DNA of 47,340 nt. It comes from Enhydrobacter aerosaccus (GTDB taxonomy: Bacteria > Pseudomonadota > Alphaproteobacteria > Reyranellales > Reyranellaceae). The stretch's first letter is position 1, and each line of letters starts with the position of its first letter. Under the pieces are notes generated by a model. That model saw nothing but the letters and a program-made list of their open reading frames with translations, ran no database searches and was not told the origin of the DNA. The DNA lies in assembly GCA_903832005.1 (NCBI GenBank), contig CAIKZO010000048.1:1-47340 (forward strand), in the 5' to 3' direction. This document shows positions 25,341 to 35,434 of the stretch, one piece after another. The translations under genes were made by a program, and so were the position numbers.

Positions 25341-26531
25341 TCAGCTGCTGTAGCCGTCGCGCGTCTGCGGCAGCTTCTTCTTGAGCAGTGCGCCCGCCAC
25401 CACGTTGCGCAGCACTTCTGCGGTGCCGCCGCCGATGGTGAACATGCGCACGTCGCGCGCCATCCGCTCCAGCGGCAGTTCACGGGAATAGCCGCGCGCG
25501 CCGAAGAACTGCAGCGCGTCGTTCACGACCTGGATCGCGTTCTCCGAGGTGAAGACCTTGGCTTGCGCCGCCATCAGCATGTCGGGGAAGCCACCTTCGC
25601 CCGAGCGCGCGGCGTTGTAGACCAGCGCGCGCGCCGCCGAGAGCTTGATCGACATGTCGGCCAGTTTCCACTGCAGGCCCTGGAACTCGTTGATTGGGCG
25701 GCCGAACTGCTCGCGCTTCTCCGACCAGTCGAGCGCCAGCTGATAGGCGCCCTCGGCGATGCCGAGCGCCACGGTCGCGGCGCCGACGCGTTGACTGTTG
25801 TAGGCGGTCATCAGGTCGGCAAAACCCTTCTTCAGGCCGCGCGGCGGGATCACGAGGGACGAGGGAGGCACGTCCATCTCCTCGAAGTCGATCACGGCTT
25901 CCGGGATGCCGCGCAGGCCCATGGTCGGCTCACGCTTGGTGATCTTGAGGCCCTTGGTCTCGTCGCGGATGGCGAGGAAGCCGCCGATGCCCTCGAACTC
26001 GCCCTTCTCGTCGTAGACCTTGGCGAAGATCAGGTGCAGGCGCGAGACGCCGCCGCCGGTGATCCAGTGCTTGCGGCCGTTGATGACATAGCGGTTGCCC
26101 TTCTTGTCGGCGCGCGTGGTCATGCCGTTGGCGTCAGAGCCGGCATCGGGCTCGGTGATGCAGATCGCGGGCTTGTCGCCGCTCAGCACCATGTCGGCCG
26201 CGAGCTTCTTCTGCTCTTCCGAACCGTAGGCCATCACCGCGCTGACGGCGCCCATGTTGGTCTCGACGGCAATGCGGCCGGTGACGGAACAGGCAGCCGA
26301 CAAAGCCTCGATGGTGAGCACGGCGTCGAGCCAGTTCTTGCCCTGGCCGCCGTACTGCGTCGGGATCGTCATGCCGAGCAGCTTCTCGCCCTTCAGCAAC
26401 TCGACATTGTCCCAAGGATACTGCTCGGTGCGATCGACTTCGGCGGCGCGCTTGCCGATCGGCCCGCTGGCGAGCTCGCGCACGCGCGCCTGGAGTTTCA
26501 CCTGATCGGGCGACAGACCGGAGGCGTTCAT
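25341..26531 (-). CDS. Acyl-CoA dehydrogenase homologue, 3-sulfinopropanoyl-CoA desulfinase-like
   Basis: A 396-residue FAD enzyme of the acyl-CoA dehydrogenase fold (CITEPDAGSDA at 124-134, WITGGG, REQFGRPINEFQGLQ, GARGYSRELPLERMARD). The usual catalytic glutamate is missing at both known places. The MCAD-type site reads IGGGTAEV instead of EGT, and the isovaleryl-type site is Q247 (YNSQRVGAA). From memory, the desulfinase of Advenella mimigardefordensis DPN7 also has a glutamine (Q246) there, plus a substrate-binding Arg84; here R86 (TGRIAVETN) is nearby. So it may release sulfite from 3-sulfinopropanoyl-CoA rather than oxidise an acyl-CoA. Its ATG overlaps the upstream cyclase stop by 4 bp. 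Confidence 0.75.
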   Translation of the reverse strand: MNASGLSPDQVKLQARVRELASGPIGKRAAEVDRTEQYPWDNVELLKGEKLLGMTIPTQYGGQGKNWLDAVLTIEALSAACSVTGRIAVETNMGAVSAVMAYGSEEQKKLAADMVLSGDKPAICITEPDAGSDANGMTTRADKKGNRYVINGRKHWITGGGVSRLHLIFAKVYDEKGEFEGIGGFLAIRDETKGLKITKREPTMGLRGIPEAVIDFEEMDVPPSSLVIPPRGLKKGFADLMTAYNSQRVGAATVALGIAEGAYQLALDWSEKREQFGRPINEFQGLQWKLADMSIKLSAARALVYNAARSGEGGFPDMLMAAQAKVFTSENAIQVVNDALQFFGARGYSRELPLERMARDVRMFTIGGGTAEVLRNVVAGALLKKKLPQTRDGYSS

Positions 26532-28039
26532 GGGGCGTTTCCTTCGTTACTTGCTTGCTTGTTCGGATCGACACTGAAGATAGCGATCGCTTCGCTGCGG
26601 CCGCGCACGGCGAGCTTGCCCAGGGCGGCGAAGGCGAATTCGTCGCCACAGGCATCGTGCGTGCTCTGCGAGACGAGAATGCGCGTGCCGTGATGCTTGT
26701 TCAACTCCTCGAGCCGCGCGGCAAGGTTCACCGTGTCGCCCAGCAAGGTGAAGCTCATGCGTTGGCCGGCGCCGATCGAGCCGCCGATGACGGGGCCGGT
26801 GCTGATGCCGATGCGGGTCGCGAAGGCCACGCCCTGCCCGCCGAAGGTGCGGCTGTTGACGGCGCGCTGGATGTCGATGGCGGCACGGACGGCGGCGCAA
26901 GGATGTTCTTCGCAGAGCAGCGGCATGTTGAAGCTGGCGAACAGCCCGTCTCCGATGAAGGTGTTAACCACGCCGCCATGGGCGCGGATCGGCTCCAGCA
27001 CCGTCTCGAGATAGTCGTTCAGCGCGGCGACCAGCTCGTGCGGGGCGAGGTATTCGGCGATGGTGGTGAAGCCCGCGATATCGGTGAACAGGATCGTGGC
27101 GTCGCGGATTTCGCCGTTGGCGTCATTCTGGCGTTCGAGGATGGTGGAAGCGACGCTCTCGTCGACATAGCGGCCGAAGGTCTCGCGGATGCGCTCGCGC
27201 TCGCGCAGGCCCTCGACCATGGTGTTGAACTGGCCGGTGACGGCGCCGATCTCATCGTTGGACGTAACGGGCGCCCGGATATCGAGCCTGCCTTCGGAGA
27301 CACCGCGCATGGCAGCCGACAGGGTGTTGAGCGGCCGCAGGAACGAGCGCGCGATGAAGAAGCTGGAGAGCGCCACGCCCATGATCACCGAGGCCACGTC
27401 GACCACGATTTCCTGCCGCAGCCTTTCGCCCTCGTAGGAATAGAGATCGGTCAGAATGGCCGCCAGCGGGCCGATCGAGATGACGATCAGCGCGACCAGC
27501 AGCTTGAGGCGGTAGGAGCCGAAGAACAGGCCGAGGTTCTCGCCGTTGCGCTCGAAGATGAAGTTGCACAGGGTCGCGAGGTAGTCGCTCACCGCGAAGT
27601 AGGTGAAAGTGAAGTAAAAGATCGCCAGTGCGACGAGCGATACGCTGAAGTCGGCGATCGTCGGCTTGAGCAGGAGAACAGCGCCGGGCGGTATCTCCGC
27701 CCACCAGGGCAGCGACAGCCGATAGGCCCAGATGACCAGTGCAAGCAGACCGACGGCGCGTGCCGTAAGCAGCGGCAGCTGTGTCAGCCGACGCTGGATC
27801 GCGTCGAAGGGCAGGTGGCCGCTCAGATAGTCGTCGATCGGCCGGAACAGCCAGCGCGATACGGTCCAGTTCACGGCCAGCAGGAAGATCACGCCGATGC
27901 CGATCGTGCGCCAGGTATTGCCCCATGCGCCGGACGTGAGGCTGAAGGCCACCATGATCCCGAGGTCGAGCACGAAGATCGAGATCGCCGTCAGCAGGTA
28001 GCGGCGGCGCAAGCGGACAGCGTCGGCGGCGGTGATCAT
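26528..28039 (-). CDS. Membrane-bound HAMP class III adenylate/guanylate cyclase (paralogue A)
   Basis: A 503-residue cyclase. Roughly six hydrophobic segments occur between residues 15 and 235, a HAMP linker at about 230-283 (IARSFLRPLNTLSAAM) and a catalytic domain at about 312-490. Metal aspartates are D320 (LFTDIAGFT) and D364 (FIGDGLFASF). The transition-state Asn and Arg are N438 and R442 (DTVNLAARLE). The purine-contacting position is Q426 (AGQRMSFT), where the paralogue has lysine, so nucleotide preference may differ. Starts and stops overlap neighbours by 4 bp on both sides (paralogue B upstream, acyl-CoA dehydrogenase downstream). Confidence 0.9.
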   Translation of the reverse strand: MITAADAVRLRRRYLLTAISIFVLDLGIMVAFSLTSGAWGNTWRTIGIGVIFLLAVNWTVSRWLFRPIDDYLSGHLPFDAIQRRLTQLPLLTARAVGLLALVIWAYRLSLPWWAEIPPGAVLLLKPTIADFSVSLVALAIFYFTFTYFAVSDYLATLCNFIFERNGENLGLFFGSYRLKLLVALIVISIGPLAAILTDLYSYEGERLRQEIVVDVASVIMGVALSSFFIARSFLRPLNTLSAAMRGVSEGRLDIRAPVTSNDEIGAVTGQFNTMVEGLRERERIRETFGRYVDESVASTILERQNDANGEIRDATILFTDIAGFTTIAEYLAPHELVAALNDYLETVLEPIRAHGGVVNTFIGDGLFASFNMPLLCEEHPCAAVRAAIDIQRAVNSRTFGGQGVAFATRIGISTGPVIGGSIGAGQRMSFTLLGDTVNLAARLEELNKHHGTRILVSQSTHDACGDEFAFAALGKLAVRGRSEAIAIFSVDPNKQASNEGNAP

Positions 28040-29511
28040 GTCGCGGGATCGATCTTGTACACCACGACGTCTCCCTCATGACCGCGCACGCCTGTCTCGC
28101 CCAGCCGCGTGGCCGGGAAGCCGTCGCCGGCGGCGCGCATGGTGCTCTCGGTCGCGAGGATCAGGGAGCCGAAGCGCTTGTTGAGTTGTTCGACCCGCGA
28201 GGCGACGTTCACGGCGTCGCCCAGCAAGGTGTAGTCGAGCCGCTTGTCGGTGCCGATCGACAGGCCGATCACCGGCCCGGTGTTGATGCCGATGCGCGTG
28301 CGCACCTGGACGTCGCCGGCGAAGCGAACGTGGGCCAGCGCCCGCTCGATCTCGAGCGCAGCGCGGATCGCGGCGCCCGCATGATCGTCGAGCGGCAGCG
28401 GCAGGTTGAAGCTCGCGAACAGGCCGTCGCCGATGAAGTTGTTCACCACGCCGCCATGCCGCTCGATCGCCGGCACGACGGTACCGAGATAGGTGTTGAG
28501 GATGCTGGCGAGATCGGTCGGGTTCACGCCTTCGGAGAGTCCGGTGAAGCCCTCGATGTCGGTGAACATCAGGGTGGCGATGCCGGTGTTGTGGGCGACC
28601 CTTCCGCTCTGGTCGTGGTTGCCGAGGATGGCGGTCGCCACGCTCTCGCTCACATACTTGCCGAACGTGTCGCGCAGGAACTCGCGCTCGGCCAGCCCCT
28701 CGACCATACGGTTGAACCCGCTGGTGGCGCGGCCGACCTCGTCGTCCGAGGTCACGGGCAAGCGGACCGCGAGATCGTCGCTGGTGACACGGCGCATGCC
28801 GGCGTCGAGCCGATCGATCGGCCGGGTGAGGGCGCGCGAGATCCAGTAGTAGATCGTGCCGGCGCCGACGATCGAGGTCGTGATGTCGACGGTCGCCTCG
28901 CGCAGCAGGCGCGGGCCGCTGTAGCTCGCAATGTCGCCGGCCAGCAGGATCATGGCGGCGAAGGAGACGAACAGGACGGCCAGCCCGACCTTGGAGCGGA
29001 AGGCGCCGGTGAAGGTGCCGATGTTCGCCTCGTGGTGGGTGAACAGATACTCGCAAAGCCGGTCGAGATAGGCGCTGACGATGAAGAAGGTCAGCACCAC
29101 GTTGAAGGCCGTGACGACGAAGAACGTACAGGCCGTGTCGATCCAGGCCGCGACCTCGATCTGGGCGCCGAAGGTGATGCCGATGTGGGCCGACAGCAGG
29201 CGCAGCGCCAGCATTGGCGCGTAAAGGCAACCGATCAGGATCGCCGAACGGCTCGGCAGGTTGGTGATCGCCGCTTCGATATCGGCGAAGGTCGCGTCGC
29301 CCGCAAGAAAGCGCGAGACCGGCCGGATCAGGAGCCAGGCGCCGAAACCCGCGCCACCCAGCAGGAACGCCGCCGAGACGGCCATCATCGGCGCAAGGAT
29401 GTTGAGTTCGGCGTTGATGGCGGCGTAGACGACCGACGTCGCGAAATCGATCGCGAACGGCACCCCCATCGCGAGGTAGTAGCGGTGAACGATGTCGCGC
29501 CCGGCCTTCAT
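28036..29511 (-). CDS. Membrane-bound HAMP class III adenylate cyclase (paralogue B)
   Basis: A 491-residue paralogue of the next gene in the operon, with the same plan: membrane segments within about 12-225, HAMP at about 221-275 (ISRALTRPIDRLDAGM) and a cyclase domain at about 305-485. Metal aspartates are D318 (MFTDIEGFTGLSE) and D362 (FIGDGLFASF). K423 (TDKRLDYT) is at the base-specifying position, and D432, N435 and R439 complete the site (GDAVNVASRVE). All class III catalytic residues are therefore present. The ATG is 48 bp after the transglutaminase-like gene. It presumably makes cAMP in response to a membrane or periplasmic cue. Confidence 0.92.
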   Translation of the reverse strand: MKAGRDIVHRYYLAMGVPFAIDFATSVVYAAINAELNILAPMMAVSAAFLLGGAGFGAWLLIRPVSRFLAGDATFADIEAAITNLPSRSAILIGCLYAPMLALRLLSAHIGITFGAQIEVAAWIDTACTFFVVTAFNVVLTFFIVSAYLDRLCEYLFTHHEANIGTFTGAFRSKVGLAVLFVSFAAMILLAGDIASYSGPRLLREATVDITTSIVGAGTIYYWISRALTRPIDRLDAGMRRVTSDDLAVRLPVTSDDEVGRATSGFNRMVEGLAEREFLRDTFGKYVSESVATAILGNHDQSGRVAHNTGIATLMFTDIEGFTGLSEGVNPTDLASILNTYLGTVVPAIERHGGVVNNFIGDGLFASFNLPLPLDDHAGAAIRAALEIERALAHVRFAGDVQVRTRIGINTGPVIGLSIGTDKRLDYTLLGDAVNVASRVEQLNKRFGSLILATESTMRAAGDGFPATRLGETGVRGHEGDVVVYKIDPAT

Positions 29512-29559
29512 TCAGGCCGGTATAGAGCCTATCGGCGGGGAGGGAAACGCCCTGCCGTG

Positions 29560-30648
29560 TCAGCCCTTCAGTTCGCGTGCGGTGATCTTGTACTTGAAGG
29601 CGTCGGCGTCGAGCGGATCGACCAGGCCCGACTTGTCCTCGGCTTGCGGGTACATCAGGAACGGCAGCGGATCCCTGTAGTTCGCGCCCGGCAGCTTCAC
29701 GTCGTGTGCCACGTTGAAGGCCACCCAGTTGCCCTCCCACGCGCCGAACAGCGTCTTGCGCGCGGCCATCACCTTGAGGTCGGTCATGGCGAGGTTGGTC
29801 GGCGGCTCTTCCAGCACGACCTTGCGCACGTCGGCCGGATCGGCCGGCGTCCAGCCGCTGCCCGACAGCCACACTTCGGCGCGGCAGTGCTGCGCCTTGG
29901 TGACGATCTCCGAACCCGCGCCCAGCGCCTTGTAGCCGAACTGCGAGGGCACCACGCGGATGCCGTAGACATCGCGCGCCGGCACGCCGACCGAGCGACA
30001 CATCGCGACGTAGAGCGCGTTCAGGTCGGCACACTTGCCGTTCAGGTTGCCGGTCTTGATCATCCAGCTCACGTCGCCGACGCCGCAGCCCGGCGTCTTG
30101 GCATTGCGGAAAGTGTTCTCGACGACCCACTCGTAGAGCGCGCGGGCCTTGTCGACGTCCTTGGTCTTGCCGCGCACGATTCCGTCGGCCGTCTCCTTGA
30201 CCAGCCCGTCGACCGGCAGCAGGTCGGTCGCCATCAGGCTGAGCTTGCGCTCCTCGGCGCTGAGCGGGGCGGCATTGCCCTGGCCCGGACGTACCGAACG
30301 ATCCTGCGTCTGCACTTCGGTAGTGACCTCGATCACCGGGTTCTGGAGATCGGCCGCCCACTCGACGCGGAGCATTTCCATGCCGTACTGCGGATCGCGG
30401 ACACGCTCGGCGACCTTGGCGTTGCCGGTCCAGCTGGTCTTGCCCGGGCGCTGCCAGTCGGCCTGTTCGAAGGTCGGCAGCGGGATCCAGGCCTTGGTGG
30501 CGAAGGTGGGCTCGACCCGCGTCGTGAGCGCAATGGTGCGCCAGCCCTTGGGCATCGGCGAGAAGTCGACGGCGGCCGACGCAAGGCGCGGCGCCAAGCT
30601 GATGGTAGAGGCGGCGAGGCCAGCCTTCAAAAGATCGCGACGATTCAT
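29560..30648 (-). CDS. Exported transglutaminase-like protein
   Basis: A 362-residue protein with a Tat-type leader (MNRRDLLKAG, RR at 3-4, cleavage near ASA at 23-25). The transglutaminase-like catalytic triad is C206 (NGKCADLNAL), H254 (KAQHCRAEVWL) and D270 (WTPADPAD). An N-terminal beta-rich region (about 36-115) precedes it, as in bacterial transglutaminase-like proteases and peptidases. It would act in the periplasm on peptides or proteins. It is the first gene of the run that continues with two cyclases and the acyl-CoA dehydrogenase. Bacterial members usually act as hydrolases rather than cross-linkers; the substrate is unknown. Confidence 0.85.
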   Translation of the reverse strand: MNRRDLLKAGLAASTISLAPRLASAAVDFSPMPKGWRTIALTTRVEPTFATKAWIPLPTFEQADWQRPGKTSWTGNAKVAERVRDPQYGMEMLRVEWAADLQNPVIEVTTEVQTQDRSVRPGQGNAAPLSAEERKLSLMATDLLPVDGLVKETADGIVRGKTKDVDKARALYEWVVENTFRNAKTPGCGVGDVSWMIKTGNLNGKCADLNALYVAMCRSVGVPARDVYGIRVVPSQFGYKALGAGSEIVTKAQHCRAEVWLSGSGWTPADPADVRKVVLEEPPTNLAMTDLKVMAARKTLFGAWEGNWVAFNVAHDVKLPGANYRDPLPFLMYPQAEDKSGLVDPLDADAFKYKITARELKG

Positions 30649-30801
30649 CTGTCCCTCTCAAAGCAATGTGAGCCGGGGAGGGCAGTCGTTTCCGTCGTCG
30701 GAAAAAGCGGAGCCATCCCGGACCGACCTGCACCGCGCCGCGGCAGCAGTCCGTACCGGAGGCCGCGAGAGTGCAGAGCGCCGATGCGCCCGTCAATGGC
30801 A

Positions 30802-32242
<1,441 letters not shown>

Positions 32243-32246
<4 letters not shown>

Positions 32247-33214
32247 TTGCGTTGCTCGCCGAAGCCGAGGCGCGTCGCGATCCACGGCCACACGCCCGCG
32301 GGCCGGTACATCACGATGATCATCAGCGCCAGACCGTAGAAGATCTGCTTGAGGCCCGGGATATGGAACTGATCGCTCAAATCCGTGAAGACCTCGCCCA
32401 TGCCGGTCAGCACGACGGCGCCGACGATCGGACCGAACAGGGTGCCGAGGCCGCCGATGATCGGCGACAAGGTCATTTCGATCGAGCGGCCCACGGAGAA
32501 GGCCGTCTCCGGGAAGAGGTTGTTGTAATAGAAGGCGTTCCAGACGCCGCCCAGCGCAGTGAGCGCAGCCGAGATCGTGACCGCCAGCATCTTGCAGCGG
32601 AACACCGGCACGCCCACGGCTTGGGCGGCTTCGGCGTCTTCGCGGATGGCGAGCCAGTAGCGGCCGAGCCGGCTCTCCAGCAGGAAGCGGCAGAGCACGA
32701 AGGCGCCGACGGCAAGGGCCAGGATCACGTAGTAGAACATCACGGCGCCGCCGCGCAGGTTGGCGAGATCGCTGACGCCGCGCTCGACCTTGAGGAACAG
32801 GCCGCCCGAGCCGCCGGCCCACGGCCAGTTGTCGAAGCCGATGCGGGTGAACTCGCCGAAGGCGATGGTGAGCAGGGCGAAGTAGACGCCGGCCAGCGAG
32901 AAGCGGAAGCCGAGGTAGCCCACGACCGCACCGGCGGCGACGGCCGCGGAGACCGCTGCGAACACGCCCATCCAGGGACCGATGCCATAGTGGAAGTAGA
33001 GCCCCGCGGCGACATAGCCGCCGATGCCGGCATAGAGCGCGTGGCCGAGCGAGAGCTGGCCCGCGAAGCCCATCATGATGTTCCAGGCCTGGCCCACATA
33101 GGCGAAGTACAGGACGAGGATCAGCACCGACAGGCCGTAGCCGCCGAGCAGCGCCGGCGCCACCAGCAGCAGGGCCAGCAGGATGAGGAGTCCTACAAGG
33201 GCGCGCTTATTCAT
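32243..33214 (-). CDS. Liv-type ABC permease (LivM-like), second importer
   Basis: A 323-residue inner-membrane permease with about nine hydrophobic segments. VGQAWNIMMGFAGQLSLGHALYAGIGGY is the LivM signature and LLESRLGRYWLAIREDAEAAQAVGV the ATPase-contact loop. It is coupled to the livG-like gene by a 4-bp overlap and starts 9 bp after the livH-like stop. It forms the translocation channel with the LivH-like protein. Confidence 0.93.
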
Positions 33215-33223
33215 CGGCCACCC

Positions 33224-34108
33224 TCATCGGCTATCCTTGCGGCCCATCAGGCCCTGCGGGCGCAGCAGCAGGACCACGATCAGCAGGCCAAAGCTGAACA
33301 TGCTCTTGAGCGACGGGTCGATCAGCAGGCCCGCGACCGCCTCGCTGACCCCGATCAGCAGGCCGCCCAGCAGCGCGCCGGTCATGCTGCCGAGGCCGCC
33401 CACGATCACGATCACGAAGGCGAGCAGGGTGTATTCGGCGGCCAGGAACGGCGTCACCGGGATGATGGTGATCATCAATGCCCCTGCGGCGCCCACGCAG
33501 GCCGCACCGACGCCGAAGGTGATCGCGTACAGCTTGCGCACGTCGAGACCGACCACGAGCGCGCCCATGTGATTGTCGGCGGCGGCGCGGATCGACTTGC
33601 CGATGCGCGTGTGGGTGAAGAACAGCCAGAGCAGCGCGGCAATGACGACGGCGGCGATGGCGGCGTGGACGCGCACCGCGTCGAACACCAGCGGCCCCAG
33701 CTCATAGGAATCGAACTGCGACTCGAGCTGGATGCCGCGCGAATCGGGTCCGGCGACGGCGAGGCAGACGTTCACGACGATGGTGGCGACGGCCAGCAGC
33801 AGCAGGAACTGCTGATGCTCCGGCCGGTTGATGAAGGGCTGGATCAGCCCGCGCTGCAGGCCATAGCCCAGGCCGAAGAACAGCAGCGCGATCACCGGCA
33901 GGCTGAACAGCGGATGGATGCCGGCATAGTCGAACGCGGCCCACGCCAGATACATGCCGACGACCATCATCTCGCCATGCGCGAAGTTGACCACGCGCAT
34001 GACGCCGAAGATCACCGACAGGCCAAGCGCCATCAGGCCGTAGACCATGCCGGTCAACAGCCCCTTGGTGATCGCCTGTGCGAGCGAGAGAAGGAAGTCC
34101 TGGCTCAA
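33224..34108 (-). CDS. Liv-type ABC permease (LivH-like), second importer, TTG start
   Basis: A 294-residue LivH-type permease: SVIFGVMRVVNFAHGEMMVVGMYLAW near the N-terminus and RIGKSIRAAADNHMGALVVGLDVRKLY as the ATPase-contact loop. No ATG lies early enough to keep the first membrane helix. The TTG at 34108 overlaps the TGA of the upstream binding-protein gene by 4 bp (TTGA) and yields the family N-terminus LSQDFLLSLAQAITKGLLTGMV, so it is taken as the start. The translation is thus coupled to the binding protein. Confidence 0.88.
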   Translation of the reverse strand: MSQDFLLSLAQAITKGLLTGMVYGLMALGLSVIFGVMRVVNFAHGEMMVVGMYLAWAAFDYAGIHPLFSLPVIALLFFGLGYGLQRGLIQPFINRPEHQQFLLLLAVATIVVNVCLAVAGPDSRGIQLESQFDSYELGPLVFDAVRVHAAIAAVVIAALLWLFFTHTRIGKSIRAAADNHMGALVVGLDVRKLYAITFGVGAACVGAAGALMITIIPVTPFLAAEYTLLAFVIVIVGGLGSMTGALLGGLLIGVSEAVAGLLIDPSLKSMFSFGLLIVVLLLRPQGLMGRKDSR

Positions 34109-35352
34109 GTCCGTCGCTTGTCGTTCCAGCCCGGCTGCGGAAAGACGAGCGGGGCCATGGCCGACGCCTGGGGCAATACCACCGTCGGAGCGCGTTTGAG
34201 ATTCTGCAGGGCGGCGACGCCGATATTGACGTTCTGGCCCTTGGCATCGAACTGGATCGGTCCGCCGATCATGACGTGCTGGTCGATCTTGACCTTGCGG
34301 AGCGCGTCCATCAGCGCATCGGCCTTGGTCGACTTGGCGGCGATCCAGGCCTGGGCCGCGATCAGCATCGCCTCGAAGGTAAAGCCCGCATCGAGGTCGA
34401 ACTGGTCCTTGGGGAACTGCGCGACGTGATGCTTCTCGAGCGACGCCGTCATCGCCGACTTCGGATCCATCCACGGCTCCATCGACAGCAGGTACTCGCC
34501 GTACTTGCCCGTGGTCTTGATGAAGTCTTCCTCATACGTGCCGGGCGCGCCGGGATTGATCAGCATCGGCTCCCAGCGCTGCTTGACGAGCTCCTGGATG
34601 ATCAGCTTTCCATCGGTCAGGCGCGACACCATCATCAGCAACTCGGCCTTGGTGGCCTTCGCCTTGGCGACTTCGACCGAGAGATCCTTGGCGGCGGCGT
34701 CGTAGGTGATGACGTCGACCAGCTCGTACGGCATGCCGAGCTTGGGGAACATCGCCTTGATGCCGCCGACCATGGCCGTGCCGAACGTATCGTTGACGCT
34801 CAGCAGAACGGCCGTCTTGGGCGTGGCGCCGGAAGCCTTGAAGACTTCCTTCTGCATCATGAAGCCGCCGCTCAACAGCATCGGCGCCGTGGGGAAGTTG
34901 CGGACGATGAACTTGTAGCCCGACTCGGTGAGCGGCGGGGCGGCGGCGATGTTGACGATCAGCGGCACGCCCTTCTGCTCGGCGACCTGGGCGATGGCGA
35001 TGGTCTGGCCGGAGTCGAAGGCGCCGACCAGCGCATGCGCGCCGGCCGCGATCGCCTTTTCCGCCTGGGTGCGCGCAACATCGGCCTTGGTCTCGGTGTC
35101 GTAGGTCACGATGTCGAGCTTGGCCGGGATCTTCATGTCGGCGAGCACGGCGTTCGCGACATCGGCGCCGCGCTTGCAGGCCTGGCCGATCTGCGCCTGG
35201 CCGCCCGACGTCGGCAGGAGCAGCGCGATCTTGAGGTCCCCCGCCGATTGCGCGAACGCGTGACGGAGCGGCAGTGGCGCGCCCATCAGGGTCGCGCCGG
35301 CCAATGCGGCGCGGCCGATGTGGCGGCGGGTAAGATGCATTTTCTTGTTCAT
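34105..35352 (-). CDS. Liv-type periplasmic substrate-binding protein, copy 1 of a tandem pair
   Basis: A 415-residue type-I binding protein of the second Liv importer. A Tat-like leader (LTRRHIGRAALAGATLM, cleavage near HAFA at about 34) precedes the mature start SAGDLKIALLLPTSGG. AQIGQACKRGADVANAVLAD, the hinge GAFDSGQTIAIAQVAEQKGVP and the C-terminal IGGPIQFDAKGQNVNIG are shared almost word for word with the gene upstream, so this is a tandem duplicate. ATG 35352 has a GGGAGG site upstream. Its stop overlaps the livH-like TTG. The ligand is unknown; it lacks an obvious match to leucine or urea binding proteins. Confidence 0.9.
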   Translation of the reverse strand: MNKKMHLTRRHIGRAALAGATLMGAPLPLRHAFAQSAGDLKIALLLPTSGGQAQIGQACKRGADVANAVLADMKIPAKLDIVTYDTETKADVARTQAEKAIAAGAHALVGAFDSGQTIAIAQVAEQKGVPLIVNIAAAPPLTESGYKFIVRNFPTAPMLLSGGFMMQKEVFKASGATPKTAVLLSVNDTFGTAMVGGIKAMFPKLGMPYELVDVITYDAAAKDLSVEVAKAKATKAELLMMVSRLTDGKLIIQELVKQRWEPMLINPGAPGTYEEDFIKTTGKYGEYLLSMEPWMDPKSAMTASLEKHHVAQFPKDQFDLDAGFTFEAMLIAAQAWIAAKSTKADALMDALRKVKIDQHVMIGGPIQFDAKGQNVNIGVAALQNLKRAPTVVLPQASAMAPLVFPQPGWNDKRRT

Positions 35353-35373
35353 ATGTTGCCTCCCTGGCTTTTT

Positions 35374-35401
35374 CTGGCCGGATCATAAAGGGACCGGCCA
35401 G
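35374..35401. repeat. Inverted repeat between the duplicated binding-protein genes
   Basis: CTGGCCGG at 35374-35381 and its exact complement CCGGCCAG at 35394-35401 are separated by 12 nt. On the minus strand the hairpin would form in the 82-nt leader between copy 2 and copy 1 and is followed by A, not T, so it is not a standard terminator. It could attenuate or stabilise the message and so set the ratio of the two binding proteins. A smaller ACCCG/CGGGT stem lies nearby at about 35417-35430. Confidence 0.5.
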
Positions 35402-35434
35402 AGCGGGCTAGGTGAGACCCGTCGGGTTTCTGCG

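Noticed and set aside
23136..26693. A 1185-codon plus-strand open frame
   Set aside because: It runs antisense to the AllA-like, Bug and acyl-CoA dehydrogenase genes, all with clear family motifs. Its product is a low-complexity mix rich in R, G, A, E and H, as expected from frames opposite high-G+C genes.
35374..35401. Reading the CTGGCCGG hairpin as a transcription terminator
   Set aside because: On the transcribed minus strand it is followed by A residues, and both flanking genes belong to one operon.
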